From positions 647,075-711,074 of the forward strand of contig NZ_NIWD01000002.1 of the NCBI RefSeq assembly GCF_002277025.1: a DNA stretch of 64,000 nt. Reading direction: 5' to 3'. Every line of letters begins with the position of its first letter. Position 1 is the first letter of the stretch. The translations under genes and the position numbers were made by a program. The notes below the pieces were generated by a model, which ran no database searches, was not told where the DNA came from, and saw only the letters and a program-made list of their open reading frames with translations. This DNA is from Sphingopyxis sp. GW247-27LB (lineage in GTDB: Bacteria; Pseudomonadota; Alphaproteobacteria; Sphingomonadales; Sphingomonadaceae). This document shows, one piece after another, positions 41,745 through 50,034 of the stretch.

Positions 41745-42347
41745 GTGCGACGGTGGTTGGCCTCCGCGCTGCTGCTAGGGGCGGCGCTGCTGCTGGGTCT
41801 GTTCGTCGGAGGACGAGCGGTGACGACCACCGACGCCCTGCTCGCAACGCCGGTTCTGCTCACCACCGACGCTTCGTCTCCGATGCTCATCGCCTTCATG
41901 CAGGAGGTGAGCTGGTTCGGCGGTGGCGTTCCGCGCTGGGCGCTCGCCTTGCTCCTCTCCGCGTGGCTCTGGCGCGGCGCCGGGCGGCGGCCCGCGCTGC
42001 TGCTCGTCGGCACGGCGGTCGCCGCCAATCTCGCGTCGAGCCTGCTCAAGAACATCTTCGACCGCCCGCGCCCCGACCTGATCCCGCATCTCGACCATGT
42101 GTCGAGCTGGTCCTACCCCAGCGGCCATGCGACCAGCGTCACCGCGATCGCGCTCGCCTTCGCGCTGCTCGCGCCGCCACTCTGGCGCCGCGCCGCGGCG
42201 GGGTGCGCGGCGGGAGCCGTCCTGCTCACCGCGCTGTCGCGGGTTATGCTCGGCGTCCATTGGCCGAGCGATGTGCTGGGCGGGACGATGCTCGGCGCGG
42301 CCTTCGCGCTCGCGGCGGCGGCGATCGATCGGCGGGTCAGCCGCTGA
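41745..42347 (+). CDS. PAP2-family membrane phosphatase
   Basis: 200 aa with a GTG start 9 nt after lpdA. About six membrane helices. The three PAP2 motifs are complete: KNIFDRPRP (KxxxxxxRP), SYPSGHATS (PSGH) and SRVMLGVHWPSDVLGG (SRxxxxxHxxxD). These make a lipid phosphate phosphatase with the active site on the periplasmic face, for example on phosphatidic acid or undecaprenyl pyrophosphate. The 3' end overlaps the convergent EamA gene by 11 nt. Confidence 0.9.
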   Translation: MRRWLASALLLGAALLLGLFVGGRAVTTTDALLATPVLLTTDASSPMLIAFMQEVSWFGGGVPRWALALLLSAWLWRGAGRRPALLLVGTAVAANLASSLLKNIFDRPRPDLIPHLDHVSSWSYPSGHATSVTAIALAFALLAPPLWRRAAAGCAAGAVLLTALSRVMLGVHWPSDVLGGTMLGAAFALAAAAIDRRVSR

Positions 42348-43206
42348 GCAGCACGACGCCGACGATCAGCAGTACGCAGCCGGCGAGCCGCCAGCGCCCG
42401 ACCGCTTCGCCGAGGAAAATCATTCCGAACAGCGCGCCCGCCATCATCGACATCTCGCGCGTCGGCGCCACGACATGCAGCGGCGCGCCCATTTTCAGCG
42501 CGGTCAGCACGAGGATATAGGAGGCGGGCGAGAGCAGGCCGACCGCGATCGCAAGGCCCCAATGACCGCGCATCCGCGCCATCGCGCCCGACGGATTGCG
42601 CAGGATCACCGGCAGCAGGAAGAGGAAACGCAGCATGTTCGACAGCCAGTCGAGCACCACCGGAACGACGCCGAGCATCTTCACCGCCCAGCCGTCGACG
42701 ACGGTATAGGTCGCGATCAACGCGCCGGTTCCCATCCCCCAGCGGACGCCGCGATGCGCCTCGGCGGTGCGGAAGGCCGCGAAGCGCCCTTGCGTCGCGA
42801 TCAGCGCGATGCCGGTGACGACGAGCAGCAGGCCCGCGATCCCCGGCGCGCTGATATCCTCGCCCAGCAGCAGGAAGGCGCCGACCGATGCGAGCGTCGG
42901 CCCGGTCCCGCGCGCGACCGGATAGACGACCGACAGATCGGCGACCTGATAGCCGCGCTGGAGGCAGAGGCTGTAGGCGAGGTGGACGAGCGCGGAGAGG
43001 AAGATGAAGCCGACCGCGACGCCGCTCCACGCCATGCCCTCGGTCAGCAAGACCCACGCGACCCACGGCGCATAGGCGATCGTCGCGACCAGATTATAGG
43101 CGAAGACGAACGCCACCCCCGCGTGCGCCGCGCGCTTCGCGAGCAGGTTCCATGTCGCGTGGACCAGCGCGGCGAGCACGACGAGGCCGAGCGAGAGAAA
43201 AGACAT
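42337..43206 (-). CDS. EamA/DMT-family transporter
   Basis: 289 aa with ten hydrophobic segments arranged as two EamA repeats (about residues 5-135 and 150-285). Typical segments are ATWNLLAKRA in helix 1, LSVVYPVARGTGPTLASVGAFLLLGE at the end of repeat 1, and the matching APTREMSMMAGALFGMIFLGE in repeat 2. It exports a small metabolite; the substrate is unknown. It overlaps the PAP2 gene tail to tail. Confidence 0.87.
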   Translation of the reverse strand: MSFLSLGLVVLAALVHATWNLLAKRAAHAGVAFVFAYNLVATIAYAPWVAWVLLTEGMAWSGVAVGFIFLSALVHLAYSLCLQRGYQVADLSVVYPVARGTGPTLASVGAFLLLGEDISAPGIAGLLLVVTGIALIATQGRFAAFRTAEAHRGVRWGMGTGALIATYTVVDGWAVKMLGVVPVVLDWLSNMLRFLFLLPVILRNPSGAMARMRGHWGLAIAVGLLSPASYILVLTALKMGAPLHVVAPTREMSMMAGALFGMIFLGEAVGRWRLAGCVLLIVGVVLLSG

Positions 43207-43261
43207 CGGAGCTCCGGCCTATCGGGCGACGCCGCGCCTTAGGCGCGGTCTGCCCGCCGCG

Positions 43262-43732
43262 TCAACGCCCCGGCCGTGCGCCCTTCTCGGCAAACTCGGC
43301 GACCAGCGGGCCGTAATCGTCCATGCCGGGAAATTCGGCGAAGCTGTGCTTCGCGCCGGTCTTCGCCCAGGGCAGCGCCTCGCTGGTGTAGCTTTCGATG
43401 AAGGGCTCGAACCAGGCGAAGTCGTCAAGCATCGAGGGGCGGACGTTGGTGAAGCCCATGCTGGGCTCGATCTCGGTGAACACCCAGCTTTTGCAGTGAT
43501 CGCAATGCCTGTGGTGCAGGCGTGGATCGTGGAGGCCGCCGATGACCGGCTCGCCCTCGGTCACGCGAAAGCCGCCGTCGGGGATCGCCATCGACAGCGA
43601 ATAGGCGCTCGCGCTCATCTTCTGGCAGCCGGTGCAGTGGCACGCCATCGTGATCAGCGGCGGCGCGCTGATCTCGAAGCGCAGCTTGCCGCAGCGGCAG
43701 CCGCCGGTCCAGGGAAGGTTCCAGTCGTCCAT
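43262..43732 (-). CDS. GFA-family (CENP-V/glutathione-dependent formaldehyde-activating) zinc protein
   Basis: 156 aa. Zinc-binding cysteines of the GFA fold: GGCRCGKLRFE (residues 10-20), ACHCTGCQKMSASAYSLSM (about 31-49) and a RHCDHCKSW cluster near 75. This spacing is the GFA/CENP-V signature. Most bacterial members have no proven activity despite the family name. The GTCATTGCGAG repeat copy 2 lies just upstream of the start. Confidence 0.88.
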   Translation of the reverse strand: MDDWNLPWTGGCRCGKLRFEISAPPLITMACHCTGCQKMSASAYSLSMAIPDGGFRVTEGEPVIGGLHDPRLHHRHCDHCKSWVFTEIEPSMGFTNVRPSMLDDFAWFEPFIESYTSEALPWAKTGAKHSFAEFPGMDDYGPLVAEFAEKGARPGR

Positions 43733-43766
43733 GATGTCTTGTCCTCGTCTCGTTGGAAAAACCCCC

Positions 43767-43847
43767 GTCATTGCGAGCGGAGCGAAGCAATCCAGAGTGG
43801 CCGTGCACCGCTCTGGATTGCCACGGGCCTGCGGCCCTCGCAATGAC
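43767..43847. repeat. GTCATTGCGAG palindromic intergenic repeat, copy 2
   Basis: GTCATTGCGAG (43767-43777) pairs with CTCGCAATGAC (43837-43847). Inside, CAATCCAGAG (43788-43797) pairs perfectly with CTCTGGATTG (43811-43820). Same outer ends as copy 1 at 34361-34452 but a different, better-paired core. It lies between two divergent genes. Confidence 0.72.
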
Positions 43848-43947
43848 GAGCTTGGGGTAAGGCATCTCTCGCCGGCTCTTTTTCCGCTGTCCTACAAGGC
43901 CGCTTTTTGCCATCAACGAAGCGGGCATCGACAGGGGGAGGGCGGAT

Positions 43948-45270
43948 ATGCGATTCCGTGTGAAGTTCGGGACTTTTCTGCGGGGAATCGCGCTTGCGGC
44001 GACCGCGTCTTTCGCGGCGTCGGGCGCGGCGGCACATCAGGGCGCGGCGACCGGCCAGACCGTGATCACCGCCGCGCACATGCTCGACGTCGCAAGCGGC
44101 AAGACGGTCGATTATCCCGCCATCTTCGTCGGGCCCGACGGGCGTATCACGAACATCGCTGACGCGCGCACGGTGCGTTGGGGCGCCGACGTCAGGCATG
44201 TCGACCTCGGTGAGCGGACCCTGCTTCCCGGCCTCATCGACATGCACGTCCACCTGACCTCGCTGGCCGAAGTCGGCGGCTATCAGGCGCTGCGCTATAC
44301 CGACAGCTTCTGGACCGTCGTCGGCGTCGCCAACGCGAAGACGACGCTCGACGCCGGCTTCACCACGGTGCGCAACGTCGGCTCGGCCGATTTCGAGGAT
44401 GTCGGGCTCAAGCAGGCGATCGAGGGCGGCTATATTCCAGGGCCGCGCATCATCCCCGCGGGCTGGGCGATCGGCGCGACCGGCGGGCATTGCGACAGCG
44501 GCGGTCTGCCGCCGTCGATGGACCGCAAGGAGCCGTCGGTGGTCGACAGCCCCGAGGAAGCGCGCCGCAAGGTGCGCTGGCTGCACAAATTCGGCGCGCG
44601 CGTGATCAAGATCTGCGCGACCGGCGGCGTCTTCTCGCTCGGCGACAGCGTCGGCGCGCAGCAGCTGACGCTCGAGGAGATGAAGGCGATCGCCGACGAG
44701 GCCCATATGCTGGGGATCAAGGTCGCGGCGCACGCGCATGGCGACGAGGGCATCCGCACCGCGATCCTCGCCGGCATCGACATGATCGAGCATTGCAGCC
44801 TCGCGAGCGACGAGACGATCAAGCTCGCCGCTCTTCACAAGACCTGGTTCGACATGGATATCTACAACGACGATTATATCCTCGCGACGGGCACCGCGAA
44901 CGGCACCGAGCAGGAAAGCCTCGACAAGGAAAAGGCGATCGGCCTCGCCCAGCGCCAGACCTTCCAGCGCGCGGTGAAGGCGGGGGTGCGGATGATCTTC
45001 GGCACCGACGCGGGCGTATACCCGCACGGCGACAATGCGCGGCAGCTCGCGAAGATGGTCGAATGGGGCATGACTCCCATCCAGGCGATCCGCGCCGCGA
45101 CGCTGAGCGGGGCCGAGGCGCTGGACATGACGGGCGACGTCGGTTCGATCGCGGTCGGCCGCTATGCCGACATCATCGCGGTCGACGGCGACCCGCTCGC
45201 CGACGTGACGCGGCTCGAGCATGTCGCGGCGGTGGTGAAGGGCGGAGTGCTGGTGAAGGAGCCCGGCTGA
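43948..45270 (+). CDS. Secreted metal-dependent amidohydrolase (Xaa-Arg dipeptidase-like)
   Basis: 440 aa with a signal peptide (LRGIALAATASFAASGAAAHQ). Amidohydrolase TIM-barrel metal ligands: LIDMHVHLT (HxH, about 97-105), RVIKICATGG (possible carboxylated Lys), VAAHAHGDEG (His), DMIEHCSLA (His) and IFGTDAGVYPHG (Asp, about 350). This set matches the prolidase/Xaa-Arg-type branch of the superfamily. It probably cleaves small peptides or amides in the periplasm. Start at 43948 after AGGGGGAGGG. Confidence 0.9.
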   Translation: MRFRVKFGTFLRGIALAATASFAASGAAAHQGAATGQTVITAAHMLDVASGKTVDYPAIFVGPDGRITNIADARTVRWGADVRHVDLGERTLLPGLIDMHVHLTSLAEVGGYQALRYTDSFWTVVGVANAKTTLDAGFTTVRNVGSADFEDVGLKQAIEGGYIPGPRIIPAGWAIGATGGHCDSGGLPPSMDRKEPSVVDSPEEARRKVRWLHKFGARVIKICATGGVFSLGDSVGAQQLTLEEMKAIADEAHMLGIKVAAHAHGDEGIRTAILAGIDMIEHCSLASDETIKLAALHKTWFDMDIYNDDYILATGTANGTEQESLDKEKAIGLAQRQTFQRAVKAGVRMIFGTDAGVYPHGDNARQLAKMVEWGMTPIQAIRAATLSGAEALDMTGDVGSIAVGRYADIIAVDGDPLADVTRLEHVAAVVKGGVLVKEPG

Positions 45271-45277
45271 CGCCGGC

Positions 45278-46063
45278 TCAGACCACCAGCCGGTCGATCA
45301 TCGCCTCGCGCATTTCGGGCGTGAAGTTGAGCACCGCCTCGGCGTAGCCCGGAATGTCGCCATGGTCGCGGCGCACCGTCGCCAGTGCGGCGTCGAGGTA
45401 GACGGGATTGACCGACATGATCGCGCGCACCGCCTCGTCCTGGATCTCGGAACCATAGCGCGCCCGGATATGCGCCGCGCCCTGCGCGACCCGCTCCTCG
45501 ACCTTGCCGGCGGTATTGGTCAGCAGATAGTCGTGCATCAGATCGTCCTCGTGCACGCCGAGCAACCGGTGGACGATCGCGACCGCGAAGCCGGTACGGT
45601 CCTTGCCCGCGACGCAGTGGACGAGGCTCGGCGCGTCATATTCGGCGAGCGCGGCGAGGTAGAGGCGCAGCGTCGCGACGAGTGCGGGGCGATAGGGCAT
45701 GCCGGCATAGGTGTCGATCATCCGTGCCCGCGCCGTCGCAGCGTCGATCGCGCCAACCGCCGCCTGAAGATGCGGCGCGAGACCCGCGGTGGCGCCTCCG
45801 GCGAACAGCACCCGGCCAGCGAAATTCTCACTGCGGCGGCACGGGTGCATCTCGCGTTCGTCGTCGCCACGCAGGTCGATGATCGTCTCGATGCCCAGCC
45901 CGTCGATCGCCGTCAGGTCGTCGTCAGCCGCCTCGGCATGGTGCGCCGAGCGCCACAATATGCCGTCGCGCAGCCGCCCGCCGCCTTCGACCGCATAGCC
46001 GCCGTAATCGCGGAAATTGTGGACGCCCGAAAGGGGCAGGACGCGGTCGGCGAGCATGGTCAT
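45278..46063 (-). CDS. Tyrosine-type (DSP-like) protein phosphatase
   Basis: 261 aa. N-terminal GVHNFRDYGGYAVEGG and the loop signature VHCVAGKDRTGFAVAIVH (HCxxGKDRTG, about residues 149-157, catalytic Cys) define the bacterial tyrosine/phosphoinositide phosphatase (Y_phosphatase3) family. The lipid-phosphatase-like Lys-Asp in the P-loop (AGKDRT) is typical. The start overlaps the enoyl-CoA hydratase stop by ATGA, so it is translated with that gene, an unusual partnership. Substrate unknown. Confidence 0.9.
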   Translation of the reverse strand: MTMLADRVLPLSGVHNFRDYGGYAVEGGGRLRDGILWRSAHHAEAADDDLTAIDGLGIETIIDLRGDDEREMHPCRRSENFAGRVLFAGGATAGLAPHLQAAVGAIDAATARARMIDTYAGMPYRPALVATLRLYLAALAEYDAPSLVHCVAGKDRTGFAVAIVHRLLGVHEDDLMHDYLLTNTAGKVEERVAQGAAHIRARYGSEIQDEAVRAIMSVNPVYLDAALATVRRDHGDIPGYAEAVLNFTPEMREAMIDRLVV

Positions 46064-46863
46064 TCTCCCGTGAACACCGGCGCGCGCTTTTCGACGAAGG
46101 CATTGATCGCCTCGCGGTTGTCGGCGGTTTCGTGGACGATCGCCTGATAGGCGGCGCTGAGTTCGAGGATGTCGCTCATCCGGCTGTGCTGCGCCTCGCG
46201 GAGCAGCCGCTTGGTGAGGCGCAGCGCGCGCGGCGGGTTGCAGACGATCCGGTCGGCGATGGCGAGCGCGCGGTCGAGCAGTTCGGCGTCGGGCACGACC
46301 TCGGTGACGAGGCCATAGTCCTTCGCCGTCCGGGCGTCGAAGCGGTCGCCGGTCAGGAACAGTTCGGCGGCGCGCGGATAGCCGAGCACGCGCTGGAGCA
46401 GCCACGCCCCGCCGTCGCCGGGGACGATGCCGACCTTGATGAAGCTGCACGCGAACTTCGCGCTCTCGGCGGCGATGCGGATATCGCAGGTGCAGGCGAG
46501 GTCGCAGCCGAGCCCGATGGCATGACCATTGACCGCGGCGATCATCGGGATCTCGCAGTCCATCAGCGCGCGGATCACCGCCTGAACGCCGCGGCGATAG
46601 TTGGCGCGGGTCGAATCGGGCTGGTCGAGCACGCCGATGCCCTGACGATCCTGCATCGATTTCAGATTGCCGCCGGCGCTGAACGCCTTGCCGCTGCCGG
46701 TCAGGACGATCGCGCTGACCCCGCGATCCTCGCCGAGCGCGCGCAGCGTGTCGATGATGTCGTCGCAGTCGGCGTGCGTGCCGATCGCGTTCATGCTCTC
46801 GGGCTTGCTCATCGTCAGGATTGCGACCTTGCCCCGCCGTTCGACACTCAGAAATTCGCCCAT
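46060..46863 (-). CDS. Enoyl-CoA hydratase/isomerase family protein
   Basis: 267 aa. Crotonase fold: KAFSAGGNLKSM (oxyanion loop 1, about residues 58-69) and AAVNGHAIGLGCDLACTCDIRIA (loop 2, about 112-134). At the position of the second catalytic Glu, VGIVPGDGGAWLLQRVLG has Asp-Gly-Gly, so the activity could be hydratase or isomerase. It acts on an acyl-CoA intermediate in this degradation block. Divergent to the acyl-CoA dehydrogenase at 46916. Confidence 0.88.
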   Translation of the reverse strand: MGEFLSVERRGKVAILTMSKPESMNAIGTHADCDDIIDTLRALGEDRGVSAIVLTGSGKAFSAGGNLKSMQDRQGIGVLDQPDSTRANYRRGVQAVIRALMDCEIPMIAAVNGHAIGLGCDLACTCDIRIAAESAKFACSFIKVGIVPGDGGAWLLQRVLGYPRAAELFLTGDRFDARTAKDYGLVTEVVPDAELLDRALAIADRIVCNPPRALRLTKRLLREAQHSRMSDILELSAAYQAIVHETADNREAINAFVEKRAPVFTGE

Positions 46864-46915
46864 CGTTCAGATCATCCTTTTCAGTTTCGAAAAGCTATTG
46901 CATGGCTGGCGGGAC

Positions 46916-48055
46916 ATGCAAGGCTTTGCACTCTACCCTTTCGACCCGCCGGGCGATAGTTCGGCTCTACGGACCGATCTGCGGCGCTGGCTCGCCGATC
47001 ATCAGCCGCGGGGCGACATCGTCCGCCGCGCCAATTGCTGGGCGAGCTTCGACGCCGATTTCAGCCGTGCCCTGGGGGCCGCGGGTTACATCGGCATGAC
47101 CTTGCCCGCCCGCTACGGCGGTGGCGACCGGCATCCGCTCGAACGCTATGTGGCGATCGAGGAACTGCTCGCCGCCGGCGCGCCCGTCGGCGCACACTGG
47201 ATCGCCGACCGGCAAACGGGGCCGCTGATCCTGCGCTATGGCACCGAGGAACAGCGCCAGCGCTATCTGCCGGGGATCGCGCGCGGCGAAACCTATGCCT
47301 GCATCGGCCTCTCCGAACCCGGTGCGGGATCGGATCTCGCCGCGGTGCGGACGAGCGCGCGCGAGACCGCCGAGGGCTGGCGTGTCAATGGTCAGAAGAT
47401 CTGGACCACCGGCGCGCATCTGTCGCACATCATGCTCGCGCTGATCCGCACCGAGGAGGGTAGCGAGCGCAATGCCGGGCTCAGTCAGCTCCTGATCGAC
47501 CTCGACACGCCCGGTATCACCATCCGTCCGATCATCGACATGGCCGGGAATCACGATTTCAACGAGGTTTTCTTCGACGACGTCCTCGTTCCGCACGGCG
47601 CCCTGGTCGGCGAGCGGGGGCAGGGGTGGAAACAGGTCACCGCCGAGCTTGGGCTGGAGCGGTCGGGGCCGGAGCGCTACCTGTCGAGCCACGCGCTGCT
47701 GGTCGCCCTGATCGACGCGGCGGGACCCGATCCCGCACCGGCGCTCGCGACGCTGATCGGTGAATTGACCGCCGAGATGTGGACGCTGCGCCAATTGTCG
47801 ATGTCGACCGCGGCGAAGCTCGCGGCGGGCGAGGATCCGATGGTCGAGGCGTCGGTGGTCAAGGAACTGGGCAATGGCTTCGAACAGGACATGCCGCGCC
47901 GCGTGCAGGCGGTGGCCGACTGCGGTTGGGACGACACGGACGATCTGGCGCGGTTGCTGCGCGCGCTGCTCATCGCCTCGCCCAGTTTTTCGCTGCGCGG
48001 TGGAACGCGCGAGGTGATCCGCGGGATCATCGCGCGCGGGCTGGGCCTGCGATGA
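46916..48055 (+). CDS. Acyl-CoA dehydrogenase, FadE-type subunit
   Basis: 379 aa from the ATG at 46916; the long open frame upstream overlaps the divergent hydratase gene and is not used. Family segments: YACIGLSEPGAGSDLAAVRTSA (FAD/substrate loop), GWRVNGQKIWTTGAHL, FNEVFFDDVLVP, and GTREVIRGIIARGLG at the C-terminus. FAD-dependent oxidation of an acyl-CoA. It overlaps the next acyl-CoA dehydrogenase-like gene by ATGA, suggesting a heteromeric pair as in steroid side-chain FadE enzymes. Confidence 0.9.
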   Translation: MQGFALYPFDPPGDSSALRTDLRRWLADHQPRGDIVRRANCWASFDADFSRALGAAGYIGMTLPARYGGGDRHPLERYVAIEELLAAGAPVGAHWIADRQTGPLILRYGTEEQRQRYLPGIARGETYACIGLSEPGAGSDLAAVRTSARETAEGWRVNGQKIWTTGAHLSHIMLALIRTEEGSERNAGLSQLLIDLDTPGITIRPIIDMAGNHDFNEVFFDDVLVPHGALVGERGQGWKQVTAELGLERSGPERYLSSHALLVALIDAAGPDPAPALATLIGELTAEMWTLRQLSMSTAAKLAAGEDPMVEASVVKELGNGFEQDMPRRVQAVADCGWDDTDDLARLLRALLIASPSFSLRGGTREVIRGIIARGLGLR

Positions 48056-48771
48056 GCGCGGCGCGCGAGATGCTGTGCGACACGGCGCGCGCCGTGTTCG
48101 CCGAAGCCGCCGAGGCCGGCATGGCGCCGGTCGAGGCGGCAGGGTTCGATCTGCTGCTCGTGCCCGAAGCCGACGGCGGATTCGGCGGTGACTGGGGCGA
48201 TGCGAATGCAGTGCTGCGCATCGCCGGCGTCGCGGTGCCCGACCTGCCCGTGGCCGAACGGATCCTGTCGGGGCTCGGCGATGCGCCGAAGACGCTCCAC
48301 GCCGCGGCGACGGTCGGGCTGATGGCGGGTGCGATGGGGCAGGCGCTGGCGCTGTCGATCGAGCATGTGAACACGCGCCAGCAGTTCGGGCGTCCGCTCG
48401 GCAAGTTCCAGGCGGTGCAGCAATCGCTCGCGGTTCTGGCGTGCGAGGTCGCGGCGGTCGATGCCGCCGCCGCGGCGATGGCGGCGCGACTCGACGCGGC
48501 CGGGCTCGACGCGGAGGCGGCCGATTTCGAGATCGCGGCGGCGAAGCTGCGCGCCAATCGCGCGGTCGGTATCGTCACCGCGGTCGCGCATCAGGTCCAC
48601 GGCGCGATCGGCTTCACCCGCGAATACGACCTTCACCGCGTGACCATCCCGCTCATGCGCTGGCGCGGGTTGCACGGCAACGACGCCTATTGGGCCGAGC
48701 GACTGGGACGACAGGTTGCCGGCTTCGGCGGGCGCGGCCTGTGGGAAACCCTGACCGCGCGCGCCGAGTGA
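48052..48771 (+). CDS. Short acyl-CoA dehydrogenase-like subunit
   Basis: 239 aa, about 130 residues shorter than the family. The C-terminal helical domain is intact (GAMGQALALSIEHVNTRQQFGRPLGKFQAVQQSLA, then VHGAIGFTREYDLHR), but the N-terminal helices are short and the central beta-domain is missing: residue 70 leads straight to the helical bundle. It is coupled by ATGA to the full-length gene before it, so it probably forms a mixed complex. A separate activity is doubtful. Confidence 0.82.
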   Translation: MSAAREMLCDTARAVFAEAAEAGMAPVEAAGFDLLLVPEADGGFGGDWGDANAVLRIAGVAVPDLPVAERILSGLGDAPKTLHAAATVGLMAGAMGQALALSIEHVNTRQQFGRPLGKFQAVQQSLAVLACEVAAVDAAAAAMAARLDAAGLDAEAADFEIAAAKLRANRAVGIVTAVAHQVHGAIGFTREYDLHRVTIPLMRWRGLHGNDAYWAERLGRQVAGFGGRGLWETLTARAE

Positions 48772-48775
48772 CGGA

Positions 48776-49906
48776 TCAGCGCACCGCGCCGCCGTCGCGC
48801 AGCGCCGCGATCTTTGCGCCGTCATAGCCGAGGCTCGCCAGAACGGCATCGGCATCCGCTCCGACTTTCGGCGCCTCACGCGGCGTATCGTTCACCGTCG
48901 CCGAATAGCGCGGCGCGGGGGCGGGCTGGGTTGCGCCGCCGATAGTGACGAAGGTCTCGCGCTCGACATTGTGCGGGTGCTTGGGCGCCTCTTCGAGCGA
49001 CAGGACGGGGGCGAAACAGACGTCGGTCCTTTCCATCAACTCGCACCATTCGCCCTGCGTCTTCGTCGCGAACAGCGCGGTGAGCTTCTCCTTGAGCGGC
49101 CCCCATTGCGCGGGATCCATCTGCGCGTCGAAGGCGGCATCGTTGGCGAGGCCCGTCTTTTCACGCAGCAGCGCGTAAAATTGCGGCTCGATCGAGCCGA
49201 TCGAAATGAACTTGCCGTCCGAGCAACGATAGGTGTCGTAGAAATGCGCGCCGCCGTCGAGCATGTTGACGCCGGCTTCGTCCTTCAGCCGGTCCATCGC
49301 CTTGAACCCCCAGGTCATCCCCGCGAGCAGCGCCGAGCCGTCGGTCATCGCGCAGTCGATCACCTGGCCTTCGCCGGTCTTCGCGGCATGGAGCAGCGCG
49401 CTCGCCATGCCGAAGGCGAGCATCATGCCGCCGCCGCCGAAATCGCCGACATAGTTGACCGGCGGCACCGGCTTCTCGCCCGCGCGGCCGATCCCGTGAA
49501 GCACGCCCGAAAGCGAGATGTAATTGATATCGTGCCCCGCTGCCTGCGAATAGGGGCCGAACTGCCCCCAGCCGGTCATGCGGCCGTAGACGAGCTTCGG
49601 ATTGTCGGCGAGCAGCACCTCGGGGCCGAGCCCCAACCGCTCCATCACGCCGGGGCGATAGCCCTCGATGATGCCGTCGGCGCTCTTGCACAGGTCGCGG
49701 GCGGTCTGCACGGCCTCGGGGTTCTTCATGTCGAGCGCGATCGAGGTGCGGTTCCGCGACAGGGGATCGCGCGGGTCCATGAAACCGCCGGGGCGGTCGA
49801 TGCGGATCACCTCGGCGCCATGGTCGGCGAGCATCATGCCGCAGAAGGGGCCGGGACCGATGCCCGCGAACTCGACGATCCTGATGCCCTTGAGCGGTCC
49901 TGCCAT
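48776..49906 (-). CDS. CoA transferase, CaiB/BaiF family (alpha-methylacyl-CoA racemase-like)
   Basis: 376 aa. N-terminal GIRIVEFAGIGPGPFCGMMLADHGAEVIRIDRP is the class III signature. The catalytic Asp is expected in GHDINYISLSG (Asp near residue 127), and GDFGGGGMMLAFGMASAL follows. GPGPFCGMMLADHGAEV and AGHDINYIS closely resemble alpha-methylacyl-CoA racemase, which epimerises 2-methyl-acyl-CoA in branched-chain or sterol side-chain degradation. This fits the neighbouring acyl-CoA dehydrogenases. Confidence 0.9.
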   Translation of the reverse strand: MAGPLKGIRIVEFAGIGPGPFCGMMLADHGAEVIRIDRPGGFMDPRDPLSRNRTSIALDMKNPEAVQTARDLCKSADGIIEGYRPGVMERLGLGPEVLLADNPKLVYGRMTGWGQFGPYSQAAGHDINYISLSGVLHGIGRAGEKPVPPVNYVGDFGGGGMMLAFGMASALLHAAKTGEGQVIDCAMTDGSALLAGMTWGFKAMDRLKDEAGVNMLDGGAHFYDTYRCSDGKFISIGSIEPQFYALLREKTGLANDAAFDAQMDPAQWGPLKEKLTALFATKTQGEWCELMERTDVCFAPVLSLEEAPKHPHNVERETFVTIGGATQPAPAPRYSATVNDTPREAPKVGADADAVLASLGYDGAKIAALRDGGAVR

Positions 49907-50034
49907 ATCCTGTCTCCTCTTGGGGCCTTCGGCCCATCCGAATATTGCACTTATGTGCCGATGAACTTCAAACTGTCGCGAAACTGTCCGATTTCTGCAG
50001 CCGACCTGTCACCGCATGCGCCTATCGCGCCGGC

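Noticed and set aside
46667..46915. N-terminal extension of the acyl-CoA dehydrogenase
   Set aside because: Antisense to the enoyl-CoA hydratase gene and without acyl-CoA dehydrogenase features.
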